Origin: Sanguibacter antarcticus | Lineage (GTDB): Bacteria; Actinomycetota; Actinomycetes; Actinomycetales; Cellulomonadaceae | Reading direction: 5' to 3' | Length of the DNA stretch: 64,000 nt | Assembly (NCBI RefSeq): GCF_002564005.1 | Contig: NZ_PDJG01000001.1 | Span: 3,100,001 to 3,164,000, forward strand | In this document: positions 24,906 to 33,882 of the stretch, one piece after another | Layout: each line of letters begins with the position of its first letter | How positions within the stretch are numbered: the stretch's first letter is position 1 | Made by a program: the position numbers and the translations under genes | Notes under the pieces: model-generated | What the model saw: the letters and a program-made list of their open reading frames with translations, nothing else | What the model was told of the DNA's origin: nothing | Databases searched by the model: none

Positions 24906-26539
24906 GCAGCGACGGCTCCGACACCGGGCACGCGACGAGCGACATCACCCGGATCACCGTGACCGGTGGCGTCTCCCCGATGAGCGCCGACACCACCGAC
25001 ATGGCGCAGGCCGCCCTCCTCGTGTCGACCGCTGCGAGCCGGCTCGCGTCCGCGCGGCTGCACTGTCTCCAGCTGGCTGCGCGCATCGCGGACATCGAGG
25101 CGCTGCGCTGGTTCGGGTGGGGAAGCATGGGCGACGAGGCGCCCGGATCTGCTGCCATGGTCCACCTCGACCTGGCGCAGTCGAGCGCGAACCTCGCCGC
25201 AGCGGCCCTCGCGCTCCAGATCGCGGACCTCGACGAGCTCGCGGCGAGCACTCTCGGTGCCGCCGACCTCTACAGCGAGGCGGAGGCGTCCGCGGGGGAG
25301 CAGATGCTCGACGTCGCCGGGGGACTGGCGAGCTGGTTCGTGCTCGCACCCGTGGGCCTCGTCGCGACGCTCGCGATCGGCACGGCACAGTCGGCGGGCA
25401 CCTCCTGGTGGGATCGTGCGGCAGGGGGCGCGAGCGCCGTCCTGGGTTCCGCACGGCTGCTCCGGGACCCGTTCTCGACGCCCGGGGTCGACGACGCCTC
25501 CGCCGTCCTCGGTGCGGGGTACGGCCTGCTCGCGCAGAACACCGGACTGGCGTCGCTGCGGCTCAAGAATCTCCGCGGGCTCCCGCTGACGCCACAACCC
25601 AGGCTCGACTACCGCCCGGGCCACCTCGTCGAGACGACGACGACGGTCGCACCGATCACCTCGGTCCTCGACGCAGCCGACGCGGTCGCCGACCTCCCCG
25701 AGCGCAGCGTGAGCGTGCTGCGCACGACCCATCTCGACGGCACCGAGACGTGGGCTGTGTTCGTCCGTGGGACAGACGACTGGGCACCCGGCTCCACCAG
25801 CCCCTTCTCAGGGGCAGCGAACCTCGACCTCTTGTCGGGCGCACCGAGCGACGGCATGGCGCTCGTCGAGTCGGCGCTCCAGCAGGCGGGCGCACCCGTA
25901 GGCGCCGCGGTCGGGCTGTACGGGCACAGCCAGGGCGGGATCGTCGCCATGCGCCTGTCCGACGACCCGGCGTTCCGGCGCCGCTACGACCTGCGGTCCG
26001 TCACGACCTTCGGGAGCCCCGTCGCGACGCTCACGCAGTCCACGCCTGTCCCCACGCTCCACGTCGAGAACAACCAGGAGCTCGTCTCGAGCGCCGACGC
26101 CTCCGTCTCGCCGGGAAGCACCCAGCGCGTCACGGTGAGCGCAGACCTGCCGGACGGCCACGACGGCTCGGCCCACAGCATGGGCACCCACCGGCAGGTC
26201 CTCGACGCAGCGATCCGGAGCGGAGACCCCGCGGTGGCCGTCGCGGTCGAGCAGCAGCAAGCCGTGCTCGGCGGGCCGGCCTACGCAGGCTCGACGACCC
26301 TCCCTCTGCCCGATGTTGAGATCACTGTCTTCAGCCCCGGAGCAGCACCAGGCCCGATCGCGACCCCGCCCGCGCTCGTCGCTCCCACCGATGGGCCCAG
26401 TGTTCTGACCGACCTCTGGGCAGCACCCGAACCGCTCCGGACCCCGGAGCTGCCACGGACCGCATCAGGCGAGATCGACTGGGCGGAGGCCACCCGTCGT
26501 TCCCTGCCGGGGAACGCCCCAGCGCAGGCCAGCAGGTGA
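24902..26539 (+). CDS. Large alpha/beta hydrolase with N-terminal helical region
   Basis: A 545-residue protein. Residues about 1-130 are Ala-rich amphipathic helices like those of WXG100/PPE-type proteins; a hydrophobic stretch WFVLAPVGLVATLAIGT (about 140-157) could enter a membrane. The second half is an alpha/beta hydrolase: nucleophile in YGHSQGGIVAMRLS near residue 342, TFGSPVATL after it, and a candidate catalytic His in GSAHSMGTH. A Pro-rich tail ends it. It is coupled to the 78-residue gene upstream. Esterase or lipase activity is likely; export by a type VII route is only speculation because no ESX genes are in the window. Confidence 0.72.
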   Translation: MSSDGSDTGHATSDITRITVTGGVSPMSADTTDMAQAALLVSTAASRLASARLHCLQLAARIADIEALRWFGWGSMGDEAPGSAAMVHLDLAQSSANLAAAALALQIADLDELAASTLGAADLYSEAEASAGEQMLDVAGGLASWFVLAPVGLVATLAIGTAQSAGTSWWDRAAGGASAVLGSARLLRDPFSTPGVDDASAVLGAGYGLLAQNTGLASLRLKNLRGLPLTPQPRLDYRPGHLVETTTTVAPITSVLDAADAVADLPERSVSVLRTTHLDGTETWAVFVRGTDDWAPGSTSPFSGAANLDLLSGAPSDGMALVESALQQAGAPVGAAVGLYGHSQGGIVAMRLSDDPAFRRRYDLRSVTTFGSPVATLTQSTPVPTLHVENNQELVSSADASVSPGSTQRVTVSADLPDGHDGSAHSMGTHRQVLDAAIRSGDPAVAVAVEQQQAVLGGPAYAGSTTLPLPDVEITVFSPGAAPGPIATPPALVAPTDGPSVLTDLWAAPEPLRTPELPRTASGEIDWAEATRRSLPGNAPAQASR

Positions 26540-26619
26540 GCCGCTTGTCGCACGCCGACGCCGAGCGCTACGTTGGCCTCGCTCAGAGCCGAGCAGACGG
26601 ACACAGAGGAGTGGTCGCG

Positions 26620-27390
26620 ATGACCGAGCACGTGCTCGTCGACCGGGAGGCGGGCGTCCTCACGCTCCGCCTCGACCGGCCGGACAAGAAGAACGCCCTG
26701 ACGCCGGCCATGTACTCGGCGCTCGCGGACGCGCTCGTGCACGCAGGCACAGACCCGCAGGTCCGGGTCGTCGTCATCACCGGAGGACCCGACTGCTTCA
26801 CGAGCGGCAACGACATCGACGACTTCCTCCATACCCCGCCCGTCGATCAGAGCAGCCCGGTCTTCCTGTTCATGTGGGCGCTCTTCGACTGTCGCAAGCC
26901 CGTCGTTGCAGCCGTCGCGGGCCCGGCTGTCGGCATCGGGACCACCCTGCTGCTGCACTGCGACCTCGTGTACGTGGCACAGGACGCGACCCTGCGCATG
27001 CCGTTCGTCAACCTCGGGCTCTGCCCCGAGTACGGCGCGAGCCTCATCGTCCCGCGGCTCGTCGGGCACGCCCGCGCCTCGCGGCTGCTCCTGCTGAGCG
27101 AGGCGTTCACCGGCCAGCAGGCCGCGGACTGGGGGATCGCGAGCGAAGCGCTCCCGAACGGGCCCACAGCCCTGGCCCGCGCCCAGGAGGCAGCCCGGGC
27201 GCTGGCGGCGCTCGCCCCGGGCGCCGTCACCGACAGCAAGCGGCTCGCGCGCTCGCCCGGCCGCGAGGAGCTGCGTCAGGTCATCGTCGACGAAGGTGCG
27301 GTCTTCGCGGAGCGCCTGCGCTCACCAGAGGCCGTCGAGGCGCTCTCCGCCTTCGTCGAACGGCGTGCCCCGGACTTCTCCGGCTTCTGA
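26620..27390 (+). CDS. Enoyl-CoA hydratase/isomerase family protein
   Basis: A 256-residue crotonase-fold enzyme acting on acyl-CoA. Visible are the N-terminal RLDRPDKKNALTPAMY motif, the oxyanion-hole segments FTSGNDIDDF and AVAGPAVGIGTTLLLHCDLVY, and MPFVNLGLCPEYGASLIVPRLVG with the Glu expected near the active site. The isomerase type and the hydratase type share this pattern, so the exact reaction is open. ATG at 26620 is preceded by AGAGGAG; an in-frame GTG at 26611 is an alternative. It converges with the holin-like gene. Confidence 0.88.
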   Translation: MTEHVLVDREAGVLTLRLDRPDKKNALTPAMYSALADALVHAGTDPQVRVVVITGGPDCFTSGNDIDDFLHTPPVDQSSPVFLFMWALFDCRKPVVAAVAGPAVGIGTTLLLHCDLVYVAQDATLRMPFVNLGLCPEYGASLIVPRLVGHARASRLLLLSEAFTGQQAADWGIASEALPNGPTALARAQEAARALAALAPGAVTDSKRLARSPGREELRQVIVDEGAVFAERLRSPEAVEALSAFVERRAPDFSGF

Positions 27391-27452
27391 CCAGGCGTGC
27401 GCCCGCGGTACGACGCGGTACGACTCGCGGGCCGCCCGCCGGCGGGGCAAGG

Positions 27453-27842
27453 TCAGCGTCGCTCGGAGCGTTCGGGCACCACGAGCGAGATGATCATGCT
27501 CAGGACCGACACGACGAGCGCCCCGACGAGAGCCCACCCGAACCCGTCCACCCGCAGGCCCCAGTCGGTCTGCTCGGTGATCCACGCGGTGAGCAAGACC
27601 ATCAGGGCGTTGACGACGAGCGTGAACAGCCCGAGCGTGAGGATGTAGAGCGGGAAGGAGAAGAACTTCAGAACAGGTTTGACGACAGCGTTGACCAGCC
27701 CGAAGACGAGAGCGACCGCGAGGAAGACGACCACCCTGCCGCCCGTGGTGCTCTCGCTGACCACCTCGAAGTGATCGCCCAGCAAGAGTGTGGTCAACCA
27801 GATGGCCACGGCATTGACGAGGATGCGCACGAAGAAGCTCAT
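27453..27842 (-). CDS. Phage-holin-like four-helix membrane protein
   Basis: A 129-residue membrane protein with four hydrophobic helices (FVRILVNAVAIWLTTLLLG, VVFLAVALVFGLVNAVVKP, FPLYILTLGLFTLVVNALMVLLTAWI, and the last ALVGALVVSVLSMIISLVV). This is the phage holin family 4 / DUF360 pattern found chromosomally in most Actinobacteria. The name does not imply a prophage; no phage genes are nearby, and function is unknown. ATG at 27842 has GGGAGG upstream. It is divergent from the aminotransferase gene. Confidence 0.83.
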   Translation of the reverse strand: MSFFVRILVNAVAIWLTTLLLGDHFEVVSESTTGGRVVVFLAVALVFGLVNAVVKPVLKFFSFPLYILTLGLFTLVVNALMVLLTAWITEQTDWGLRVDGFGWALVGALVVSVLSMIISLVVPERSERR

Positions 27843-27951
27843 CGCTGAATCCTCCCACCGCGCCCGTGCTCCTGTCCTCTTTCTCGGGACCGAGGTCCGT
27901 GACGGCCCAAGGTCTCGTCGCCGTGCGCGCGGGAGGTGGGAGACTGTCCGC

Positions 27952-29058
27952 GTGAGCTCGCGACGCGTCCCCCTCCGCCCTGCCATCAGCGCCCTCCCGG
28001 TCTACGTACCAGGAGCCCGACCCAAGGTGGGAGCAGCTGCCTACAAGCTCTCGTCGAACGAGAACCCGTACCCGCCCCTGCCGTCCGTGCTGGCTGCGAT
28101 CATCGACGCCGCCTCGGACGTCAACCGCTACCCGGACATGTTCGCCACCGAGCTCACCGAGACGATCGGGGCCGAGCTGACCCAGACTCTCAGCCCCGAG
28201 GCGCACGACGCCAAGGGCGACATCACTGCGGCCCAGGTCGTCGTCGGCAACGGGTCGGTCGCCGTCCTCTCGCACGTCCTCGAGGCCGTCGTCGACGCCG
28301 GTGACGAGGTCGTCTACCCGTGGCGCTCGTTCGAGGCCTATCCCATCGTCGTGAGCGTCGCCGGCGGGATCTCCGTGCAGGTGCCGCTCGCTGAGCACGG
28401 GCGCCTCGACCTCGACGCCATGGCTGCGGCGGTCACCGAGCGGACCCGGGTCGTCATGGTCTGCACCCCGAACAACCCCACCGGCACGTCCGTCACGCAG
28501 ACCGACCTCCTCGCGTTCCTCGCGAAGGTGCCCTCAGACGTCCTCGTCATCGTCGACGAGGCCTACCTCGAGTTCGTCCGGTCCGACGACGCGGTCGACG
28601 GCCTGGCAGCGCTCGCCGCGCACTCGAACGTCGTGGTGCTGCGGACGTTCTCCAAGGCCTACGGGCTCGCCGGCCTGCGGGTCGGCTACGCGGTCGCCCG
28701 TCCCCGGCTGGCTGCAGGCATCCGCGCAGCGTCCACACCCTTCGGCGTCTCCCACGTCGCTCAGCAGGCCGCGCTCGCCTCGATCCGCGCCAAGGACGAG
28801 CTCCTGCGCCGGGTCGACTCCCTCGTGGAGGAGCGGGCCCGGATGCTCGACGGACTGCGTGCCCAGGGCTGGGACCTGGTCGACACCGAGGCCAACTTCG
28901 TGTGGCTGCCGCTCGGCGAGCGGACCGCAGCCTGTGCGGTGGAGGCGTCGGACGCCGGTGTCATCGTGCGGCCTTTCGCCGGCGAGGGGATCCGTGTGAG
29001 CGTGGGCGAGACCGAGGCGACCGACATCTTCCTCGCCGTCGCTGCCGGGTGGCGCTGA
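27952..29058 (+). CDS. hisC: HisC-type histidinol-phosphate/aromatic aminotransferase
   Basis: A 368-residue PLP-dependent class II-type aminotransferase. The KLSSNENPYPPLPSV start, CTPNNPTGT, VDEAYLEFV and the PLP lysine in TFSKAYGLAGLRVGYAVA are diagnostic of HisC and of the closely related aromatic (phenylalanine) aminotransferases. There is no his operon here, so this copy is more likely a second HisC or an aromatic aminotransferase (Pat). The GTG start at 27952 follows a GGGAGGTGGGAG stretch and lies 109 bp from the divergent holin-like gene. Confidence 0.87.
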   Translation: MSSRRVPLRPAISALPVYVPGARPKVGAAAYKLSSNENPYPPLPSVLAAIIDAASDVNRYPDMFATELTETIGAELTQTLSPEAHDAKGDITAAQVVVGNGSVAVLSHVLEAVVDAGDEVVYPWRSFEAYPIVVSVAGGISVQVPLAEHGRLDLDAMAAAVTERTRVVMVCTPNNPTGTSVTQTDLLAFLAKVPSDVLVIVDEAYLEFVRSDDAVDGLAALAAHSNVVVLRTFSKAYGLAGLRVGYAVARPRLAAGIRAASTPFGVSHVAQQAALASIRAKDELLRRVDSLVEERARMLDGLRAQGWDLVDTEANFVWLPLGERTAACAVEASDAGVIVRPFAGEGIRVSVGETEATDIFLAVAAGWR

Positions 29059-29187
29059 ACCTCACCACTGCGTCAGCGGGTGAACCCGGGCGGAGTTCGG
29101 CCCTTTCTCGTCGTGGATGCTGGCTTGTGTCCTGTGCCTCTCGGTAGCGTGCAGTGACACTCTTATCCGTTCGACGATCGAGGCCTC

Positions 29188-29697
29188 ATGGACTTCTTGA
29201 CCGCTGCGACCCAGGCCGACGATCTCCCCGTCGGGCTTGCGGTGTTCTTCATCGCTCTGTACCTGGCGATCATCGTCGCCACGTTCTGGGTGTACTCCCG
29301 GATCCCGGCCAAGGCGGGGTACCCGTGGCCGTGGGTCTTCATCCTGCTCGTGCCCATCGCGAACATCGTGTTCGTCTGCCTCTTCGCCTTCAAGCCGTGG
29401 CCCATCGAGCGCGAGCTCGCTGCGACGCGCGCCGCGCTCCAGGCCGCGACCGGCAGCGGATACCCCCGAGGCCAGTTCGGCGGGCAGTCTGCAGGGCAGT
29501 TCGGCGGGTCGTCTACCGGCCAGTTCGGCGGGTCGTACACCGGCCAGCCGGGCGGCTCTGAACCGGGCGGATACGTGGGCGGCTACGACCAGGGCGGGTC
29601 CGTGAGCGGCTACGGCCAGGGGACGACCGGCGGGTACGGCCAGGGCGGGTACACACCGCAGCCGCCGTCGGACAACCCGTACAGCCCGAAGTCGTGA
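29188..29697 (+). CDS. Two-helix membrane protein with Gly/Gln/Tyr-rich repeat tail
   Basis: A 169-residue protein. Two membrane helices (LAVFFIALYLAIIVATFWVYS; PWVFILLVPIANIVFVCLFAF) are followed by a cytoplasmic or surface tail of about 80 residues. The tail is built from short repeats such as GQFGGSSTGQFGGSYTGQ and GYGQGTTGGYGQGGY. No named family is recognised. Such Gly/Gln/Tyr-rich tails are low-complexity and may self-associate. It ends 201 bp before the dehydrogenase operon, with three operator palindromes in between. Confidence 0.7.
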   Translation: MDFLTAATQADDLPVGLAVFFIALYLAIIVATFWVYSRIPAKAGYPWPWVFILLVPIANIVFVCLFAFKPWPIERELAATRAALQAATGSGYPRGQFGGQSAGQFGGSSTGQFGGSYTGQPGGSEPGGYVGGYDQGGSVSGYGQGTTGGYGQGGYTPQPPSDNPYSPKS

Positions 29698-29772
29698 CCC
29701 TCGTCTGACAGAGCTCTTTGGAGGATTCCTCTGAATCGTCCGGTGCGATCTGCCGTCTTCGGTGGTGGGCAA

Positions 29773-29818
29773 CCTACGGTTCCGTAGCCTACGCTGGCGT
29801 AGCCTACGGGAACGTAGG
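29773..29818. promoter_or_regulatory. Three tandem TetR-type operator palindromes
   Basis: Three palindromes lie at exact 15-bp centre spacing: CTACGGTTCCGTAG (29774-29787), CTACGCTGGCGTAG (29789-29802) and CCTACGGGAACGTAGG (29803-29818). Each has CTACG/CGTAG arms, and AACCTACG...CGTAGGTT frames the whole block. It lies 81 bp before the E1alpha start codon. TetR-family repressors typically bind such short CTACG-armed dyads. The only TetR gene in the window has a different dyad at its own promoter. Confidence 0.72.
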
Positions 29819-29898
29819 TTAGTGGTGCTGGGAGCCCCGGCGTCACAGGTACCGTCGCAGGGTGCCCCCACCTGGGTGCCGAGACCGGAGGAGAGCGA

Positions 29899-31056
29899 GT
29901 GACCGATCTGATGCAGTCGACGCAGGCACCAGAGACCACCGACGACACCCCCATGCAGATCGTCGCACCAGACGGTCGTCGGGTCACGTCTGAGCGCAAC
30001 GCTCCGTACCGGGCGCGCCTCGCCGGGCTCGACGACGACGACCTGCGCGGCTTTTACCGCGACATGATGCTCGTCCGCCGCTTCGACACCGAAGCCACAG
30101 CGCTCCAGCGGCAAGGAGAGCTCGCTCTCTACGCGCCCCTCCTCGGCCAGGAGGCCGCCCAGATCGGGTCAGGCCGCGCGCTGTCACCCCAGGACATGGC
30201 GTTCCCGTCGTACCGCGAGCACGGCGTGGCGTACACGCGCGGCGTCGAGCTCCCGCACCTCCTCCAGCTCTTCCGCGGCGTCGACCACGGCGGGTGGGAC
30301 TCCGAGGCACACCGCTTCCACCTCTACACGCTCGTCATCGGCTCACACACCCTCCACGCGACCGGCTACGCCATGGGCGTGCAGCGCGACGGGCTCGTCG
30401 GCACCGGCGACACCACCCAGGACACCGCCGTCATCGCATACTTCGGCGACGGAGCCACCTCGCAGGGCGACGTGAGCGAAGCCCTCGGATTTGCCGCTGT
30501 GAACAACGCACCCGTGGTGCTGTTCTGCCAGAACAACCAGTGGGCCATCTCCGTACCGACCTCGAAGCAGTCCCGCGTCCCGCTCTACCGACGCGGCCAC
30601 GGCTTCGGCGTGCCGAGCGTCCGCGTCGACGGCAACGACGTGCTCGCCTGCTACGCCGCGACGACCGAAGCGCTCGAGCGCGCCCGCACCGGCGGCGGCC
30701 CCACCTTCATCGAGGCCGTCACCTACCGGATGGGCGCACACACCACGTCCGACGACCCCACCCGCTACCGCACCTCCGCCGAAGAGGACTACTGGCGCGA
30801 CCGCGACCCCATCGACCGCCTCCGCATCCTCCTGCGCACCGAAGGCCTCTGGGACGACGAGGCCGAAGCAGCGCTCGCCGTCGAGGCCGACGCGCTCGGC
30901 GAACGCGTCCGCACCTACGTCCGAGGCCTCGGACGCCCGGCGGCCTCGTCGATGTTCGACCACGTCTACGCGACCGAGAACTCGCTCGTCACGGAGGACC
31001 GCACCTGGTTCGCCGACTACGAGGCGTCCTTCACCGACCAGGGAGGCGCTCGATGA
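29899..31056 (+). CDS. bkdA: 2-oxoacid dehydrogenase E1 component, alpha subunit
   Basis: A 385-residue TPP-dependent E1alpha subunit of the branched-chain 2-oxoacid or pyruvate dehydrogenase complex. The TPP-binding motif begins GDGATSQGDVSEALGFAA near residue 183 and ends at CQNNQWAISVP. The phosphorylation-loop analogue YRMGAHTTSDDPTRYR is present. Branched-chain type is favoured by the separate alpha and beta chains in an E1a-E1b-E2 operon, but the substrate is not certain. The GTG start at 29899 has GGAGGAG upstream. Its stop overlaps the E1beta start. The three palindromes at 29773-29818 probably control it. Confidence 0.88.
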   Translation: MTDLMQSTQAPETTDDTPMQIVAPDGRRVTSERNAPYRARLAGLDDDDLRGFYRDMMLVRRFDTEATALQRQGELALYAPLLGQEAAQIGSGRALSPQDMAFPSYREHGVAYTRGVELPHLLQLFRGVDHGGWDSEAHRFHLYTLVIGSHTLHATGYAMGVQRDGLVGTGDTTQDTAVIAYFGDGATSQGDVSEALGFAAVNNAPVVLFCQNNQWAISVPTSKQSRVPLYRRGHGFGVPSVRVDGNDVLACYAATTEALERARTGGGPTFIEAVTYRMGAHTTSDDPTRYRTSAEEDYWRDRDPIDRLRILLRTEGLWDDEAEAALAVEADALGERVRTYVRGLGRPAASSMFDHVYATENSLVTEDRTWFADYEASFTDQGGAR

Positions 31057-32111
31057 CCGCCCAGACCACCACGCCCGCGTCGACGGCCACGCAGCTGCCG
31101 TTCGCGAAGGCCATCAACGCGGGGCTCGACGCCGCGCTCGCGGGAGACCCGAAGGTCCTCCTCATGGGCGAGGACATCGGTCCCCTCGGTGGTGTCTTCC
31201 GTGTGACGGACGGCCTGCAGGCCACGTACGGCGAGGACCGTGTCGTCGACACCCCGCTCGCGGAGTCCGGCATAATCGGCACGGCGATCGGCCTCGCGCT
31301 GCGCGGCTACCGACCGGTGTGCGAGATCCAGTTCGACGGGTTCATCTTCCCCGGCTTCGACCAGATCACCACGCAGCTCGCAAAGATGCACTACCGCTCC
31401 AGCGGCCGCCTCACGGTGCCTGTCGTCATCCGTGTCCCGTACGGCGGCGGCATCGGTGCCGTCGAGCACCACAGCGAGAGCCCCGAGGTGCTCTTCGCGC
31501 ACACACCCGGGCTCCGTGTCGTGTCTCCGGGCTCGCCCCAGGACGCGTTCGTCATGATCCAGGAGGCGATCGCCTCGCCGGACCCGGTGCTCTTCTTCGA
31601 GCCGAAGGGGCGCTACTGGGAGAAGGGCGCGGTGGACCTGTCCACCGGGCCGTACGCCTCAGGCGGGACGAGCGCGCAGGCGCCCGCGGAGGCGGACGCC
31701 TTCGACACGCTCAACAAGGCCGTCGTCGCGCGGCCGGGCACGGACCTCACCCTCGTCGCGTACGGCGCGACGGTCGCCACCGCGCTCAAGGTCGCAGCCT
31801 CTGCAGCGTCCGAGGGGACGAGCATCGAGGTCATCGACCTCCGGTCCATCTCGCCGCTGGACACCACCACCGTCGTGGAGTCCGTGCGCCGGACTCACCG
31901 CTGCGTCGTCGTCCACGAGGCCCCGACCTTTCTCGGGTCCGGCGCGGAGATCGCGGCGCGCGTCACCGAGCAGTGCTTCTACGAGCTCGAGGCGCCCGTC
32001 CTGCGCGTCGGCGGATTCCACACGCCGTACCCGGTCGCGAAGATCGAGCACGAGTACCTCCCCGGCCTGGACAGGGTGCTCGACGCCGTCGATCGAGCAC
32101 TAGCGTTCTGA
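31053..32111 (+). CDS. bkdB: 2-oxoacid dehydrogenase E1 component, beta subunit
   Basis: A 352-residue E1beta subunit that pairs with E1alpha to decarboxylate the 2-oxoacid and reductively acetylate the E2 lipoyl group. Family segments are GEDIGPLGGVFRVTDGL, DTPLAESGIIGTAIGLAL, GGGIGAVEHHSESPEVLF (the His expected at the active site) and the C-terminal VHEAPTFLGSGAEIAAR. The ATG overlaps the upstream stop by four bases. E2 follows 54 bp downstream. The E3 lipoamide dehydrogenase gene is not in the window and must be elsewhere. Confidence 0.92.
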   Translation: MTAQTTTPASTATQLPFAKAINAGLDAALAGDPKVLLMGEDIGPLGGVFRVTDGLQATYGEDRVVDTPLAESGIIGTAIGLALRGYRPVCEIQFDGFIFPGFDQITTQLAKMHYRSSGRLTVPVVIRVPYGGGIGAVEHHSESPEVLFAHTPGLRVVSPGSPQDAFVMIQEAIASPDPVLFFEPKGRYWEKGAVDLSTGPYASGGTSAQAPAEADAFDTLNKAVVARPGTDLTLVAYGATVATALKVAASAASEGTSIEVIDLRSISPLDTTTVVESVRRTHRCVVVHEAPTFLGSGAEIAARVTEQCFYELEAPVLRVGGFHTPYPVAKIEHEYLPGLDRVLDAVDRALAF

Positions 32112-32165
32112 CGAGCACCGCCCCGCACCCGACCTCACGACGACCCGCTTTGCCGAAGGAGCACC

Positions 32166-33725
32166 ATGCCGACCTTTGAGCGCTTCAACCTGCCGGATGC
32201 CGGCGAGGGCCTCACGGAGGCCGAGATCGTCACGTGGCACGTCGGCGTGGGGGACACCGTGACGGTGAACCAGGCGATCGTCGAGATCGAGACCGCCAAG
32301 TCGCTCGTCGAGCTGCCCTCTCCGTACGCGGGGGTCGTCACCGAGATCCTCCAGCCGATCGGCACGATGGTCGAGGTCGGTGTCGCCATCATCGTCATCG
32401 ACACCGACCCGACGGGGGCCGCCACGGCGCCGAGCGCACCGGACGGAGCCGAGGCCGGGAGCACGTCTGAGAGCACGGCTGAGAACGTCGTCGCGAACGC
32501 CGGGACCACCGGTAGCACGGACAGCGCCGAGAGCGGCGCTGTGCTCGTCGGGTACGGGATCGCCGCGGGCAGCACCACGCGCCGTGCGCGTCGCGCCCAG
32601 GAACCTGCGGCGCCCGCCACGCCTGCGCCTGCGCCGGCCACACCGGCGCGGTCCGTCGCGCCCGGCCGATCGCCCGTGCAGGTCGCTGCCGAGACAGAGC
32701 CGACGCCGGTGAAGACGCCTGCGCCCGCGCTCGCACCCGTCGCGACCGTCGGTGCCCCGAGCGCCGCGAAGATCCCCGTGGTCCAGTCGGTCACGCAGGT
32801 CGCACCGCGGCCCGGCACGCTCGCCGTCCGCGCGAAGCCGCCGGTCCGCAAGCTGGCACGGGACATGGGCGTCGACCTCTCGAGCGTCCACGCGACCGGG
32901 CCGGGCGGGATCGTCACCCGCGAGGACGTCCTCGCCTACAGTGCGCAGGCCCAGCCGCGCACGCTGGCGACGTACATCGACGACGACACCCCGTGGCTCG
33001 CCTCCGGTCAGGTGTCCTCCGACGGTCGTCAGACGCGGGTCCCGGTGAAGAGCGTCCGCAAGCGCACGGCCGAGGCGATGGTCTCGAGCGCGTTCACCGC
33101 CCCGCACGTGACCGTGTTCCAGACCGTCGACGTGACGAAGACGATGCGCCTCGTGGCCCGGCTGCGCGAGGACCGCGAGTTCGCCGACGTGCGCGTCACG
33201 CCGCTCCTCATCACGGCCAAGGCGCTCCTCGTCGCGGTGAACCGCCACCCCGAGGTCAACGCGAGCTGGGACGACACGACTCAGGAGATCGTCTACAAGC
33301 ACTACATCAACCTCGGCATCGCGGCATCGACCCCCCGTGGGCTCGTGGTCCCGAACATCAAGGACGCTCACCGCCTCGGGCTCAAGGGCCTCGCGCAGGG
33401 GATCGCGGCGCTCACCGCCACGGCCCGTGCCGGCAAGACGAGCCCGTCCGACATGTCCGACGGCACCATCACGATCACCAACGTCGGTGTCTTCGGGATC
33501 GACACCGGGACACCGATCCTCAACCCTGGCGAAGCGGCGATCCTCGCGTTCGGTGCCATCCGTGAGCAGCCGTGGGTGCACAAGGGCAAGATCAAGAAGC
33601 GCTGGGTCACGCAGCTCGCGCTGAGCGTCGACCACCGTCTCGTCGACGGAGCCCTCGGCGCCCGCCTGCTCTCCGACGTCGCCGCAGTCCTCCAGGACCC
33701 GGCCCACGGACTCGTCTGGGGCTGA
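32166..33725 (+). CDS. bkdC: Dihydrolipoamide acyltransferase E2
   Basis: A 519-residue E2 core enzyme with one N-terminal lipoyl domain (lipoylated Lys45 in VEIETAKSLVELPS), a long Ala/Pro-rich flexible linker (about 90-215), a peripheral-subunit-binding domain (KPPVRKLARDMGVDLSSVHATG, GIVTREDVLAY) and a C-terminal catalytic acyltransferase domain ending SVDHRLVDGALGARLL, where the His and Asp of the HxxxDG motif reside. One lipoyl domain is typical of bacterial branched-chain or actinobacterial complexes. A GAAGGAG ribosome site precedes the ATG. No terminator hairpin directly follows; a palindromic repeat lies 158 bp downstream. Confidence 0.93.
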   Translation: MPTFERFNLPDAGEGLTEAEIVTWHVGVGDTVTVNQAIVEIETAKSLVELPSPYAGVVTEILQPIGTMVEVGVAIIVIDTDPTGAATAPSAPDGAEAGSTSESTAENVVANAGTTGSTDSAESGAVLVGYGIAAGSTTRRARRAQEPAAPATPAPAPATPARSVAPGRSPVQVAAETEPTPVKTPAPALAPVATVGAPSAAKIPVVQSVTQVAPRPGTLAVRAKPPVRKLARDMGVDLSSVHATGPGGIVTREDVLAYSAQAQPRTLATYIDDDTPWLASGQVSSDGRQTRVPVKSVRKRTAEAMVSSAFTAPHVTVFQTVDVTKTMRLVARLREDREFADVRVTPLLITAKALLVAVNRHPEVNASWDDTTQEIVYKHYINLGIAASTPRGLVVPNIKDAHRLGLKGLAQGIAALTATARAGKTSPSDMSDGTITITNVGVFGIDTGTPILNPGEAAILAFGAIREQPWVHKGKIKKRWVTQLALSVDHRLVDGALGARLLSDVAAVLQDPAHGLVWG

Positions 33726-33791
33726 GCCCAGCCCACCGTCGGCCCCGTCACCGGACCAGACCTCCAGACCAGACGCTCCCGCCCCCTACCA

Positions 33792-33866
33792 GGTGCGCGT
33801 ACCGGCACGCCTGCAAGGTGCGCCTGCCGGCACGCCTGCCGGGTGCGCCTGCCGGGTGCGCCTGCC
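33792..33866. repeat. Tandem GGTGCGCCTGCC repeat
   Basis: Two 25-bp units (33792-33816 and 33817-33841), each containing GGTGCGC and CACGCCTGC, are followed by two short copies of GGTGCGCCTGCC (33842-33853 and 33855-33866). The degenerate, shrinking unit suggests slippage. Confidence 0.75.
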
Positions 33867-33882
33867 CGCTCGTTTGTCCAGC

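Noticed and set aside
27405-27424. Duplicated GCGGTACGAC as a possible attachment site
   Set aside because: It is a simple 10-bp direct duplication between convergent genes with no integrase or tRNA next to it.
27453-27842. Prophage remnant suggested by the holin-like gene
   Set aside because: This four-helix family is a common chromosomal gene in Actinobacteria and no other phage gene is nearby.
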